Assembly: GCA_905250125.1 (NCBI GenBank)
Contig: CAJNOL010000928.1
Span: forward strand, 1 to 64,000
Reading direction: 5' to 3'
Length of the DNA stretch: 64,000 nt
Source of the DNA: Rotaria sordida
Lineage: Eukaryota; Rotifera; Eurotatoria; Philodinida; Philodinidae
In this document: piece by piece, positions 1-11,516 of the stretch
Layout of the letters: the number at the start of each line of letters is the position of its first letter
How positions within the stretch are numbered: the stretch's first letter is position 1
Made by a program: the position numbers and the translations under genes
Notes under the pieces: generated by a model
Seen by the model: the letters and a program-made list of their open reading frames with translations, nothing else
Databases searched by the model: none
Told to the model about the DNA's origin: nothing

Positions 1-18
1 TTTTTTTTTTCTTTCTAG

Positions 19-1276
19 ATGAAGTTCACTTATTGCTGGTCAATCAATCTTCTTCTGTCACTTTCATTGATAATCGATGGACAGTTGACAAAGAAAAACT
101 TAAATGAACTGGTGACTTTAGATTGTGACCAACCATTGGTTAGACTTTATATTTTTTCGTCTCAACCAAATCCAATCTGGAAAATAAACATAACAGAAAT
201 AGATAATATGAAAAGTATAGCAAGTAATATGATCAAAGACTACGATAACGGTACATTTTCAATCAAATCAACTACAAGAATTATGGGTTATCAGGGTTTT
301 TCTGTCAGTTGCTCCATTGACAACGAAATTTTCATTCATGGTGTAATTCCTATTGAAAAGAAATTGTTAGAGAGTGGTCGAGCATATCTTTCACCGACAA
401 TTATTCGCCATGTTAGTGAACATATCGGAGAATCAATAGTTATGACTCATTATAGAAGTTTGACCCGTATCAACTGTGATCGTGTTCCTATTAAAGGTCC
501 GGATAGCGTACCCGTATTCAATCCACAAACAGATAATGGTGGCTGTTTTATAACGAAACAATCCAAGAACAATTGCTACGCATATGGTAATTGAAATAGA
601 TTGTTGCTTATTCAATCAGCAATAAGATGAACAGGGAGAGTATTATCGATCGAGAACTTTTCTAGTTGTAATTTTCATGTCTATAATAATTTTTATGCTG
701 AAAACTTTTTATTCATTATATTGTTTCTTTCAAGCTACCGATATCGTCACAAACACTTTTCCTCAACCAGGTAAAAGAAAAGCACAGCTACTTTTACTAA
801 TAAAAAAACAAGTCACTTTTAAATACATAGGTCGGTATAGTGGAAAGACTCCATCATCAATGACATGCGAATCTGTAAGAAATGCTTGTATTCAAGATGG
901 TTTAATTTACAAGGGTACAACACTTCCACTTGGTCAACCAAAAATTGGTCACTATGTTGCTCTATTCATTTGGCCACATAGAGATTATCACTGGATAAGA
1001 AAGGTTTCAGCTGTTTTTAGCAAATCTTATTTGTAACTTTTCTTTTTGTGTAGGATGCAAATGGCTATTGGTCTCACAAACCGGGACGTAAGCAATATTA
1101 CATGCAGATCATAATACAACCAATAGATTCTTTCTCTTTTTCTTCTAGCTGGACCCGTTACAAATAGGGACAACATGGGTTTACTGATCGTCAATCCATT
1201 AAAATCCAATTTTACGCCATGGACATTATTCTGCGCATATTTTATTGCACAGCCATCAAAAGTTCATATCAACTAA
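19..1276 (+). CDS. Predicted secreted protein with NCYxYA/QPGR/HYVAL/WSHKPG core, 5 exons, 312 aa
   Basis: Five exons join in perfect phase: 19-586, 735-770, 831-1003, 1054-1087 and 1149-1276 (TAA). The introns are 148, 60, 50 and 61 bp, all GT-AG. Residues 1 to about 21 are a signal peptide (basic start, then a LLLSLSLII core). The N-terminal half has no family I recognise. The C-terminal half carries a tight set of motifs: NNCYAYATDIVTNTF then QPGR (about 184-203), an SMTCESV stretch (211-217), IGHYVALFIWP (240-250), YHW (254-256), and DANGYWSHKPG followed by VTNRDN (260-279). From memory, the same order (NCYNY, FAQPGR, HYVAL, WSHKPG, TN-DN) occurs in uncharacterised bacterial proteins, so horizontal acquisition is possible but not shown. 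The conserved Cys, His and Asp residues suggest an enzyme; no function is assigned. The ATG directly follows a good acceptor (T-rich, TTTCTAG at 12-18), so a 5' UTR intron probably lies just outside the window. Confidence 0.85.
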
Positions 1277-1336
1277 TTTTTTTCATTTGATTCCTACTTG
1301 CTATTTAAATAATAAAAATAAATTCGATTCAGCTTA

Positions 1337-1954
1337 CGAGGGGACCGATGCAACTGATAAATCGCTTTTGAGTTCAGACTCTGTGCATAAGATAGACCCT
1401 CGTGAGGTATGAGAAACCCTGAAAGGACAAGTGCCCATAGGCCTTCTGTCCAGAGTTCTAGGCATTTTATTGGAATTTTAGCCTATGACACGGTATATAC
1501 CAATAAATCGAATGACGGTATTTCGAGCTGAGATTTTGCCCACAGAGGGGTCTATTTGTTAGTAGTATATCCTAAAAATTTCAGCTCAAAAGAACATCTT
1601 TCTCCCGAGATATTGCAGCCTCAAAAATCGCGCATATCCCACAAAGCCGCTAGAATTTCCTACTTTTTGGAACTTTAATATCTTGGGAAGGAAACACTCT
1701 TTTGAACTGAAATTTTCAGGACATTCTACTCACAAATAGGCCCCTCTGTGAGCAAAATCTCAGCTCGAAATACCGTCATTCGATTTATTGGTATGCACCA
1801 TGTCATAGGCTAAAATTCCAATAAAATGCCTAGAACTCTGGACAGAAGGCCTATGGGCACTTGTCCTTTCAGGGTTTCTCATACCTCACGGAGGTCTATC
1901 TTATGCACAGAGTCGGAACTCAAAAGCGATTTATCAGTTGTATCGGTTCCCTCG
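1337..1954. mobile_element. 618-bp foldback (inverted-repeat) nonautonomous transposon, TTA duplication
   Basis: Arms 1337 to about 1615 and about 1675-1954 are near-perfect reverse complements. The left end reads CGAGGGGACCG and the right end CGGTTCCCTCG. Only about 60 bp separates the arms, so the whole element can fold into one hairpin. The trinucleotide TTA sits immediately outside both ends (1334-1336 and 1955-1957). A 3-bp TWA duplication is typical of PIF/Harbinger (Tourist-type) elements; that assignment is inference. No coding capacity: the open frame at 1826-2053 is just the right arm running into flanking DNA. Confidence 0.85.
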
Positions 1955-1957
1955 TTA

Positions 1958-3810
1958 GTTAAAAGACTCAGCATTGAGAATAAATATACTTCGATTGATT
2001 TTAGTCTTACAGTGACATGCACATTTAGTCGAACAATTAAATTTGATAGATAAACTGATAAAGTGAGAGATGGATCAATGCTTTAATCAGGCTAAATATT
2101 CATCCGCAAATTTTTGTCATGTAATAAGTCAAAGATCTTGTAGTTTCCATTTAGAAAAGAAGCATACAAGAAACTAAAATGATCTAATCTTGCTAAAAAT
2201 ACAATATTTTTCCTAATATTGAATTAAAGAATATTATCAAAAGAGAAAATATTTGTACCATTATAGATCTCGATAGGATTTATCAACTACTATCAAATAT
2301 TCGATAAATGACTATTTCATTACTTGTGAGACACTCGACATATGCATCATTGCAATGTATTCTTGTTGTTGATTTATAGTTTTCGTTCACACTCGTTTAA
2401 CTTGCTGAAAATGTACTCAAGTGCAACGATGCCATTATGTTGCAGTCTAAGTATCTTCGATCGAATAGAGAGACAATCAAATTACGAAAAAATTATTCTT
2501 TGATAATTGTTGACGCGAAGAATATAATTATATTAAGATAAAACAAAAAAAAACCTAGATTGATATCTCAATCATAACATTGAAATTTTGATTTTTCATA
2601 TTTTGTGCGTACTGAATATGTGAGACATAGAATTATTAATGGTGAATTAACATGAGTCGGACCGTTATGCTCTAAAGAAAATTCAATAAAATTTGCTAAT
2701 AATGAACGATGTAAACGACATCATCATGATTAGTATTTAATGATGTGATTTACACACTTGTGAATCTACTAATTTCATCACTCGTGTAATACATGAACAT
2801 TTAATAATTAGTATAGTACCACACCCATACTTATTTTCATTTCGAACAAATTTGGCGATGAAAACACTCATTTTTTGGTGATCATGTCGCAGTTAGACAA
2901 TTTTGGTGATCTAAGCTCATCTGTTTCGTGACGAAAAATGTATAGCCTAGAAAATGAGACAACATCAAACAGATGAAAAGATCAAAAGGCTAACATTATT
3001 GCTTAGGTTCGATTCCTTAACAGATAACTGTGTTATCTATCTCAAAATAAAAGATTTCGATGAAAATACATTAAAAATTTCAAGCCTGGCTTCTACTAAG
3101 GCATTCATTTCAAATTGTTGATCTATCAACTTTAGCAATTTTTAACTGATTATACGAAGAAAAAGCGAAATCAGTTGTCAAAAAGTATATAATAAGTGCT
3201 ATAGGCATCAATAGAAATGAAAGAGCTGGAAAGAACATACATATCAAACTTGAAAGTTGAACTCAATTCAAGTTTCAAGATCTAGCTTTGAAATAAACAC
3301 GGCCATTCTCTCGATGTGAGTAGACGATTGAAACGTGAAATTTGGCAAGTAAGTGTTCAATTGAATTCAAGTTTCAAGTTTGACCCTAATAATGAAAATG
3401 AACCAAACAGAACTCATGCTAATTTTTAGGCCACAAAGACGAACCGAACTGAACTCGAACCAGTTAAATTCGATTCAGTTCAATCTCTAAATCAAACTAT
3501 TGTGAAACGAGTAGATAAATGAGAGATAATTCGCAGAGACGAAAGAAATCGAACTAATAAAAACTGCAGAAAGAAAATGAAAAGTTGTACGTTGTAACGT
3601 ACTCATAAATGATGGGGTCATTTAAATCACTTTTTGTCCACTTGAGATATTTTCTCAGAATGCTGATGTGATGATATTAATGTATATAGAATGGATGTGT
3701 GTAGATAATGAAATAATTATTTCATAGTGCTAGAAGTTCAAAGGTCACTCGAATGCAGCCGACAATAGAATAGATAGACGAAATAGCTTTGATCTTTTCG
3801 GATTAATTGA
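1958..3810. other. AT-rich intergenic stretch, no gene seen
   Basis: I find no open frame with plausible splice sites and no strong repeat. Loose repetition of a TCAAGTTTCAAG-type phrase occurs around 3260-3390. It may be weakly related old repeat DNA. Confidence 0.5.
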
Positions 3811-4134
3811 ATAAATTACGAATAGGTGGTTAAATGTCGAAAGGGAAAACGTCGAAAGACAAAATGTAGAAAAACATGACGTAGAAAAGCAGATTGTAGA
3901 AAAAAAAAATGTCGAAAGTGAAAATGTCGAAAGAAAAATGGCGAAAATGAAAATGTCGAAAGGTAAAAATGTCGAAAAGCGTATTGACGAAAAATAAAAC
4001 GTCGAAAGAAAAAATGGCGAAAAGGGAAAAATGAAATAAAGAGACGTCCATGACGTCTTCAAATAAATTTCTATCAACTGACGATGCATTGTCTCGCTAA
4101 GAGAATCTAACGATATTGATTAATTATTGAGTTG

Positions 4135-4148
4135 TATATATATATAGC
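4135..4148 (+). promoter_or_regulatory. TATA-like box upstream of the MULE remnant
   Basis: A run of TATATATATATAG lies about 65-75 bp upstream of the ATG at 4212, inside the element and outside the repeat arm. The position suits a core promoter for the transposase-derived frame, but AT-rich DNA makes such runs common. Confidence 0.35.
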
Positions 4149-4211
4149 AGCTCGCGTTCATTTCTACAGACATTTATCAAGTTGTTTTCTATATTTTTTA
4201 CTTATGTCAAC

Positions 4212-4557
4212 ATGAGTAATACACCTATCATAACTTTTTCACAAAGTAACAAAGGCAAACGTGTGGTTATTTGTGATGGATTTATATATCAGTTAAACAA
4301 GTCATGTCCCAAGGTCAAATATATATCCTAATATTTGGCATTTTATTGATGTACTCAAGAAAGAAGAAGTTCATTTTCAACAGCAACTTCTTCATGCTAA
4401 AAGCGGTTTGCTCAAGAAAAAGTCAAAAAGAACCTGCATCATCCAAGAACGTCTTGATGTTTTATGCAGACATTTTTCAAATAATGAAATTGATTTGAAT
4501 GAATACCTCGAAGGTTTGTCACTGATCGTCCCAAAAGATATGAACAAAAAAAAATGA
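4212..4557 (+). pseudogene. FLYWCH-type MULE transposase remnant (N- and C-terminal pieces, centre deleted)
   Basis: The N-terminal piece (4212-4331, 39 codons then TAA) reads MSNTPIITFSQSNKGKRVVI followed by CDGFIYQLNKSCPKVKY. This is the start of a FLYWCH zinc-finger-like domain: the K-GKR---DG--Y---- pattern is visible, while the later Trp, Cys and His ligands are missing. The C-terminal piece (about 4330-4557, ends TGA) is in a different frame and reads IWHFIDVLKKEEV, then a basic KKKSKR stretch and NEYLEGLSLIVP. That is the kind of helical tail that closes MULE/FLYWCH transposase-like proteins in many invertebrates (from memory). The DDE catalytic core that should lie between them is absent, and the frame changes at the junction near 4330. 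No intron boundary explains the change. I read it as an internally deleted, inactive copy that retained its arms. Confidence 0.7.
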
Positions 4558-5099
4558 ATTGAAAATAGCTTTTTCAATATTATATTCAACTGCCGAGTTC
4601 TGTTTCTTAATTTATTCATTGTCTCTTTTTCTTCTCTTGAAATAGTTATCCTTATTGTCAAATTTTGTTATCTTAATCTATTCATATAATGTTTCTTCAT
4701 CTCTATTTTTTTGGAATAGTTTTTGACTTGTGCTTTATTTGCTAAAATTCTTGTCAATAAAAGAGATGACTAAATATATGCTATTAGTGTTTTCGACATT
4801 TTCACTTTCGACATTTTCGCTTTCGACATTTTGTTTTTCTACATTCACAACTTTCGACATTTTTTTGTTCGACATCCTGCTTTTCGACATTTTTACTTTC
4901 GGCATTTTTTTTTCTACATTTTGTCTTTCGACATTTTCCCTTCGACATTTAACCACTTTACCATAAATTACTACAGTTCGATACAATGAATAGCGTTGAA
5001 CGAATAAAGTAGCGAATGAAGTTTTCTTCAATGTGTTTGAGAGAGCAATTATTGAAAGTTATCTCGACCGTTAAACTTATCGAAGACAATAGAATGTTA

Positions 5100-7361
5100 G
5101 GAAAGTTAGCAGTCGATTCGAGTATTTTCCATGACGATTTACTTGAGCGACTATCCCATAAAAGAAAACTAGTAAGTCACATAGAACTCAACAAACTCTA
5201 TCTAACGATGTAATCAGGTCCTCCAAAACTTCAACCTGATTGTCACAAAAAAATCATATACTCTTTGACGCAGAATTCGAGGTTCTATCGAATGATGTAC
5301 GGCTTGCACAGCTCAACATCAATCAGATGGAACTTTAACCCATAAAAGCCTTCGAAACCTTTGAAAAGTTGGAAATTCTCGGCACTATTTCCCATAGCGA
5401 TTCGTTCAAAAACGTAAGCCACTGTCGAATCATATATCATTCGATGCAGAATTTCACACCCCATCGAATGGTACACAGCTTGTACGACTTAAGGCCAATC
5501 AAATTGCTCTATAACCCATGAGAAGGTTGGGAACGTTAGGAAAAAAACTGAAAATTCTGGTAGGTACTTCTGATGATGATCTGTGCCAGTGCATAAGCCA
5601 CGAGAAGCGATATATCAATCGATGTAGAATTTGAAAACCTACCAAATTGTGTGTGGTTGTGGGTTCGGTAAAGATCAATAGCCGCTGAAATTCTCACACC
5701 GACACTCGCATCCACAGTTGCTAGAACTGAGAGTATATTTTATAAATACAATCACACATGGAAAGAAGATATACTAACAATTGATGGTGGTGATGACAAA
5801 ATCAAAAGAGCAGCCTATTGACTGATTCTTTGGTAACTTATGCTATTCATGAATTCAATATAAAAGTGGTTCTTAAATGTTTCATTCAGTATGGTAATCA
5901 TCAGTTATGTTTGTGTTACCTGGTTGTTTTTCTTACTAATTATGTTAAAGATATTTTCTTCATGTATAGTTAAATAGTAATTGCTGTTCTTATGAAACAT
6001 AGTTTGACCAAAAGAAAGTCATGCACCCATTATAAAAAACCTCGACGCCTAGGTAAAATAAGCTTCTTCAATTACGTTAACCCTACCTAAACGAATAAAC
6101 TCAAACTACTTCTCTCACATCTGAGATAAGCGAACTGACCATAAAAAGGTTACATAAAACTAAATGACATGCATCCACATCGTTGACCAAACTTCATTCA
6201 TAAAATATCATATGCACACTAGCCGGAAGAGCTTCAGATTTCACATCGATGCATAAAATAAATGTCACTGGTGAAACCTATAAGATCACTCTTCATACAA
6301 TTTACCGCTTCATGCACATATTACTTCCATTTTATCAAACATACTCCGCCATAAGATACATTTATACTCATGAGTCGCACACAGATCGCTAGGTTTTCAA
6401 ATTCGGTCTTGATTGATATATCCACAATCGATGACTTCTGTTCCCAAACGACTCGCCATGAGAAGTACCTATTTGATATACCATTCTTTTCCCAGGATTT
6501 TCAGGAACTTCACTTCATGCGTAAACTGTATTGCAACTGGCGTTGAGCCGTGCAAACTGGATCCCACTCGATAGAGCATGAAATAATGTATTGAATGATA
6601 TAAGATTCGTCAGTGGCTAATGTACTTCTAAGAATCGTTATAAGACTTACTGATCCGAAATCCGACTTTTCCTTGGTTTGAAAAGTTTTCATGGGCCGAA
6701 GCCCTGTCTGACTGATGTTTGAGCCATGCAAGCTGTACACTATTCGATAGAGCAACGAATTCTGCATCGGATGGTATATGATTCGTCAGTGGCTTATGTA
6801 CTGGAATAAATCGTTATGATAATTAACGGAGAAAAATCTCAAATTTTCCTAAGTTTTGAAGGTTTTTATGGGTCAAACTCCCATCTGATTGATGTTGAGT
6901 CGTACAAGCTATATACCATTTGATAGAACTCGCGATTCTGCATCGATTGGTGTCATTTCCAAAGGTGGCTTAAGCTTCTGGGAGAATCGTCACAAGTAAC
7001 ACTTCCGAAAATCTGGTTTTTGAGGTTTCCAATGAATTGAGTCGATTATAAAAGACTTGTATCAAAATGAATTATATATCATTAGATAGAGTGTAAAACT
7101 CTGCATCGATTGACGTATGATTCACGAGTGGCTTATGTACTTAGACAAATCGTCATGGTTTTTACGAAAAATGCCAATTTGTCCCTATATACCTTATGGA
7201 TTGTTTTGGTTTTTGTAGCGATCAAGTTGAAGTTTCGCAGGCTCTGATTACATCGTTAGATAGAGCTTATTGAATTCTAGGTGACTTACTAGTTCTTTTT
7301 TATGGCGTAGTCGCTTAAGCAAATCGTCATGAAAAATACTCGAATCAGCTGCTAACTTTCC
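5100..7361. mobile_element. 2.26-kb foldback element with arms of ~176-bp tandem units, TTA duplication
   Basis: The left end GGAAAGTTAGCAG (5100 onward) is the reverse complement of the right end CTGCTAACTTTCC (to 7361). TTA lies just outside on both sides (5097-5099 and 7362-7364). The arms are about 5100-5690 and 6355-7361 and stay complementary throughout. Each arm is internally repetitive: a phrase near GTTGAGCCGTGCAA recurs at 6542, 6718 and 6895, a period of about 176 bp, and appears inverted at about 5290 and 5466. The right arm holds more copies than the left. The central 5690-6355 segment has no recognisable gene. Open frames at 5285-5476 and 6510-6767 are shadows of the repeat. Confidence 0.8.
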
Positions 7362-8320
7362 TTACATGAAAATAGATTGGCAATTTCGAGTTAAAAATCA
7401 ACCTACCTTCATGAAATTATTGTCTCTTCTTTCTTTTTAAACCTTTCGTCCTTATTCTCTGTATCATCTATGTTCTTTCTCAATTGTCTTCTTCTATGAG
7501 GATCATTGCTCCACGTGAAATAAGTAGAAGTGAAAATGTGAAACAGTATAAAAACCATCTCTACTGACAGGTATGATCAGAATATATTTGCAATTTATTA
7601 TTACATGTTTCTTCATGATGGAATCTACCCGGGGCATTTTCCTGCCGAGTTTTGTTTTAAGTAATAGACTCTATCGCATTTATCTTTTTCGTTGTTGTGT
7701 CTCTCTCCAGGACTGCTTAAAATTATATTATCATTTTCGATCATTGATTATGGCAAACTTAAATAAATGAAAAAATTTTCAAAACAGTATCACTTATGAT
7801 CATTCGACTTGACAGAATCAAAGCTAATCCACAAAATTGTACTGCAGCTTTTAATTAGACACGCCACCAATGGACATAAAAGTTTCACATCTTATTTTAA
7901 CGAAGCAATAAAATACTTGAAATATCTGTAGTAAGACTTTCTAGAACTCCGCTAGTTTTTGAAAGTAATCCTGGTAACAATAAAAGTTTATTTACGTGGA
8001 AAAGACCAACTTATACTTGCCAGTTCTTATAAAGTGAGTATACTTTTAATCGATAAGAATTCTATCTTCTACATTGTTCAAATTGATATACTTATTAGAA
8101 TGCATTAAATCTTGCTAAAAAAAAAGAAATAACGAGTTCAAGCTTGAGGCCAAGAAAAAAACACATTCTACAAAGTATACATAGAACGAGTCCTCTGATT
8201 TAAAACTCTTGCGTTTGAATGCATATGACAGTATGAGAGCGGCAAAACCAGAGAAAATGACCAAAAAACAAACTAGTCAAAAGGTACAAATTAAGAAAAA
8301 AAAATGTATACATTTTCATG
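7362..8320. other. AT-rich stretch without a supported gene
   Basis: A 65-codon open frame at 7573-7770 is hydrophobic at its start but has no recognisable domain, no partner exon and ordinary AT-rich composition. I see no tandem or inverted repeat here. Confidence 0.4.
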
Positions 8321-8379
8321 GATTCATTCATTCTCAATGGATTATGGCGAGTTAAAAATCCGTATAAGCGATGTTTCTA

Positions 8380-11120
8380 CGATAAAAGTTCGTTAAGGTG
8401 CCGCTTTCCCATTATTCCAACACGTTCTACTGAAGTACTTCTCTGGTTGGGCAGAATTGCAAGAGTACACAGCAAGAGTACTGGGAGAGCCACTAAAAAC
8501 AAGCCCGAAGATCGGGAACATTTCTTAAACCGCGACTTGTACCAGAACTGCAAACAAAGCTTCAACAGCCAACAAGATCGTCATACAACTTACCACCTAC
8601 ACAGGAACTGCGATTGAAACTGTCAGGATAACCGCCACTAGAAATAAAGTCTTGACGACTTTCACCATTATCATTATAATAGGCTCGAATATGAGGACCA
8701 GAGTTCTAAACACGGGCGCTGCCATAATTGTGAACGAAGCTAGAAGGCGCCTCGAAATCGCCACTGAAGTTAACAGGAATACGGGAGCCGCGTCTGAAAC
8801 CACCAGGATACTAGGAGCGTGAATTGTGCCAGGGGTACTGTAGAACTGTAAATGAAGCCAAGAGATGTATCAGAACCGTCACAAAACCAGTAGGAATACG
8901 GAGATCCTGTCTCCAACCGCGAGACATGCCACGAAGTCGAACCAATGTAGCGGGCGTAGTAGGATCGATACTCAAGATGGCAGAAATACGGGAACTTCGT
9001 CTAAAATCATGACTTCCATCAGGACTGCGAAGGAATCCAGGACGGGTATCAAGATCGCCACTAAAACTAATCCAAGTACGTTGAGCACGTCCGAAACCGT
9101 GACGGTCCTAGGATCGGTATCACTTCAACGCGGGCCAAGAAATAGATTTCAAGCATCAATGGGTACTGCGAGTGACAATGAAACTCAGACGAGCACTAGA
9201 ATCGTCAACGAAGCCGGGAGAGATACTAGGGCTGCCAAGGTAATCAGCGCGCATACTGAAAAGAGTCTGAAACCTTTACACATAGCTGAGCTGAGGAAAA
9301 CACTGATGGATATCATGAGCCAAATGGAAGGCAGAAGGCATGCCGGCACGAGGGATGTCAAAGTTAGCGTTCCCTTGGATTCTGTTCCTAAGGAACGCGA
9401 ACTCACTAGAAGATTAGTTTCTATAAGCTTTTGACCTTCCTAACACTTTTAGATATATGTTTCATTTCCATTTATATCAAGTCACTATGAGTTCCCGAGA
9501 ACGAAACCTGAAACTGACACTCCTAGCCAGGATCGCCACTGTAAACCGTACGAATATGTGTACAAGGTGAGAGGCTGCAACATGGTCAACGATCAGCTAC
9601 GTGATCCACACAGTGCCAACTCAAGCCATGTTCCACATCGATACCCCAAACAGTACCAGGACAAAGACTAGTAGGGGCTCTTGAATTGGTACTGAGGCCA
9701 TATTCTCCAATCATACCGAGGTCGGAACGAAAGCGAGAATTAGTAGTGGCCCCAGGACGAGAAATGAAGCCGGGTGCTCCACTAATGCGGGGATTACAGT
9801 GAGAACGAGAACTCGTAATGGCTCTATAGCGGACACTGAAGTTGGGTCTAGCGCTAACGTCAGGATCTAAACAGGGACGAGAGCTTTCAGTAACTTTAAA
9901 GCTGGTACTGAAGCCTTGCCCCGCATTGATATCGAGATCTGAGCGAAGGCCAGAATTGGTAGTGGCTGTAGGTCCGTGACCGATGCTGTATCCCACAGTA
10001 ATATCGTTATCAGATCAGTGCCAGGATCTAGAAGTGGGTCTAGGACCGCGACTGAAGCTGTAACCAGCGTTGATACTGCAATCGAAAGTTGGACAAAACA
10101 GAAAAAGGCGTTAGGGTCAACAGTAAAAATGTGGTCCGCACTGATGTCGTAATCGGAAGCTGGGCTAGCACTTGTAAAAACTTGAGGGTTGAGAGCACCG
10201 ATGTGCGTCGCATTGATATCACTATCGACAGCAGGGCTAGAACTGCCAGAGGTTTTAGGAGCAAGACTGAAGCCCTGTCGTGCATCGATACGCAGTCTGA
10301 GGCTACGGCTGAAGCAGTATACCGTATTGATACCAAAATTGGAAGCAGAGCTAGAACTGATATGGGCTTGAGGATCGAGATTGAAATCCTGTCCCACATG
10401 GATCTCGCAATCGAAAACTGGGCTAGAACTGCTAGCGGCTTTGGGCCTAGAACTGAAACAGTGTACCCTATTCATACCGAAATCGAAAACAGGCTAGAAC
10501 TGCTACAAGATTTCGGCACGAGACTGAGCCTGGACCTCCTATTACTACCAACGTTGGGAGCAAGACTATAACTGCTAATAGGTTTAGAGTCCGGACTGAA
10601 GCCCTTTCCTGCATCGATATCCTTATCGAAATGTGGACTATAGGTTCTAGAAGGTTTAGAGCCAAGATTGAACCTGCGTCTCCTATTGATATCGAAATCG
10701 GAAGCAAGGCTAGAACTGCTGAAAGCTTTAAGGTCGAAACTGAACCTGTATCTCCTATTGATACCAAAATCGCTAGCAAGACTAGACGTGCTAAAAGGTT
10801 TAGAACCGGAATGGAAGCTCCATCCTGCATCGATATCACGGTCGGAAGTTAGGCTAGAACTACTAGATGCTCTAGAATCGGAGTTGAAATCCTGTTCGCA
10901 TCGTTATTACAGTCTGAAGCTGAGTTAGAACTGCTAGAAGCTTTAAGGTCGGCACCGAATCCGTGTCTGGTAACCATAGCGAAACTGGAAGAAAGGCGAG
11001 AACTATTAGTGGCTCTTTGGCCTGAACTACACTAATGTCCTGCGTTGATATCGTTATCGGAACTAGGCTGGGTACTGATAGTTGCGGTAGGCATGGGAGT
11101 TTAGTTGTGTTCTGCCTTGG
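8380..11120. repeat. Degenerate ~72-bp minisatellite, GC-richer than surroundings
   Basis: The phrase GGCTAGAACTGCT and its variants recur about every 66-76 bp. Starts at 10350, 10422, 10493, 10560, 10633, 10709, 10780 and 10853 give a mean near 72 bp; one unit is shortened between 10302 and 10350. The unit also contains CATCGATATC-like and GAAGCCTGT-like blocks. The part before about 9500 is much more degenerate but keeps the same style (CGCCACTGAA, GGAATACGG). Because 72 is a multiple of three and stop codons are rare, frames of 119-202 codons stay open on both strands and show a 24-residue period (for example 9867-10475 minus and 10089-10571 plus). I treat these as by-products. Base composition is visibly richer in G+C than the flanks. 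Confidence 0.8.
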
Positions 11121-11269
11121 TTTCGAGACTGGAAGATGGTCTTGAATCTATATTTGAACCATAAGAGAAACTTTCGTGAAGCATGATTGTTGCACTCACT
11201 TGTAAAGTAATGCTTGCGGTTTGGCTTCACGATCATCAAGCTATTCAGCGGTAAATGATTGCTTATGAG

Positions 11270-11516
11270 GCCTTGGTATTTGTGTGAGTGGTGTGCGGCA
11301 ATTGTGAAAAAAAAGAAGCCTTGGTATTCATGTGTGTGGTGTGCAGCAATTGTAAAAAAAAGCCTTGGTATTCATGTGTGTGATATGCGGCAATTGTGAA
11401 AAAAAGCCTTGGTACTTATGCATGTGATGACAGCAATTGTGAAAAAAAGAAGCCTTGGTATTTGTGTGTGTGGTGTGCAGCTATAGTGAATAAAAAGAAG
11501 CCTTGGTATGCCACAC
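11270..11516. repeat. Tandem repeat, unit 44-48 bp, about 5 copies
   Basis: The block GCCTTGGTATTCATGTGTG starts at or near 11270, 11318, 11362, 11406, 11452 and 11500. Each copy ends in GCAATTGTGAAAAAAA with variable A-tract length and an optional GAA insert, which explains the 44-48 bp spacing. There is no coding potential. Confidence 0.85.

Larger units (their letters stand above)
3820..4962. mobile_element. Decayed MULE-type element with minisatellite terminal arms and 9-bp duplication
   Basis: The 9-bp direct repeat ATAAATTAC flanks the element at 3811-3819 and 4963-4971, which fits the 9-10 bp target duplications of Mutator-like elements. Inside each end is the inverted terminal motif GTGGTTAAATGTCGAA (3826 onward, and its complement ending at 4956). 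The arms (about 3826-4036 and 4785-4956) consist of ~15-bp direct repeats of the type GTCGAAAGNNAAAAT, about 13 copies on the left and 10-11 inverted on the right. Between the arms lie a TATA-like sequence and a transposase-derived coding remnant. Long inverted arms made of short tandem repeats resemble foldback elements as well as MULEs. Confidence 0.8.

Noticed and set aside
9867-10571. Overlapping long open frames on both strands (up to 202 codons)
   Set aside because: They lie in the 72-bp repeat, show the repeat's 24-residue period in every frame and have no start context or splice logic. Composition explains them.
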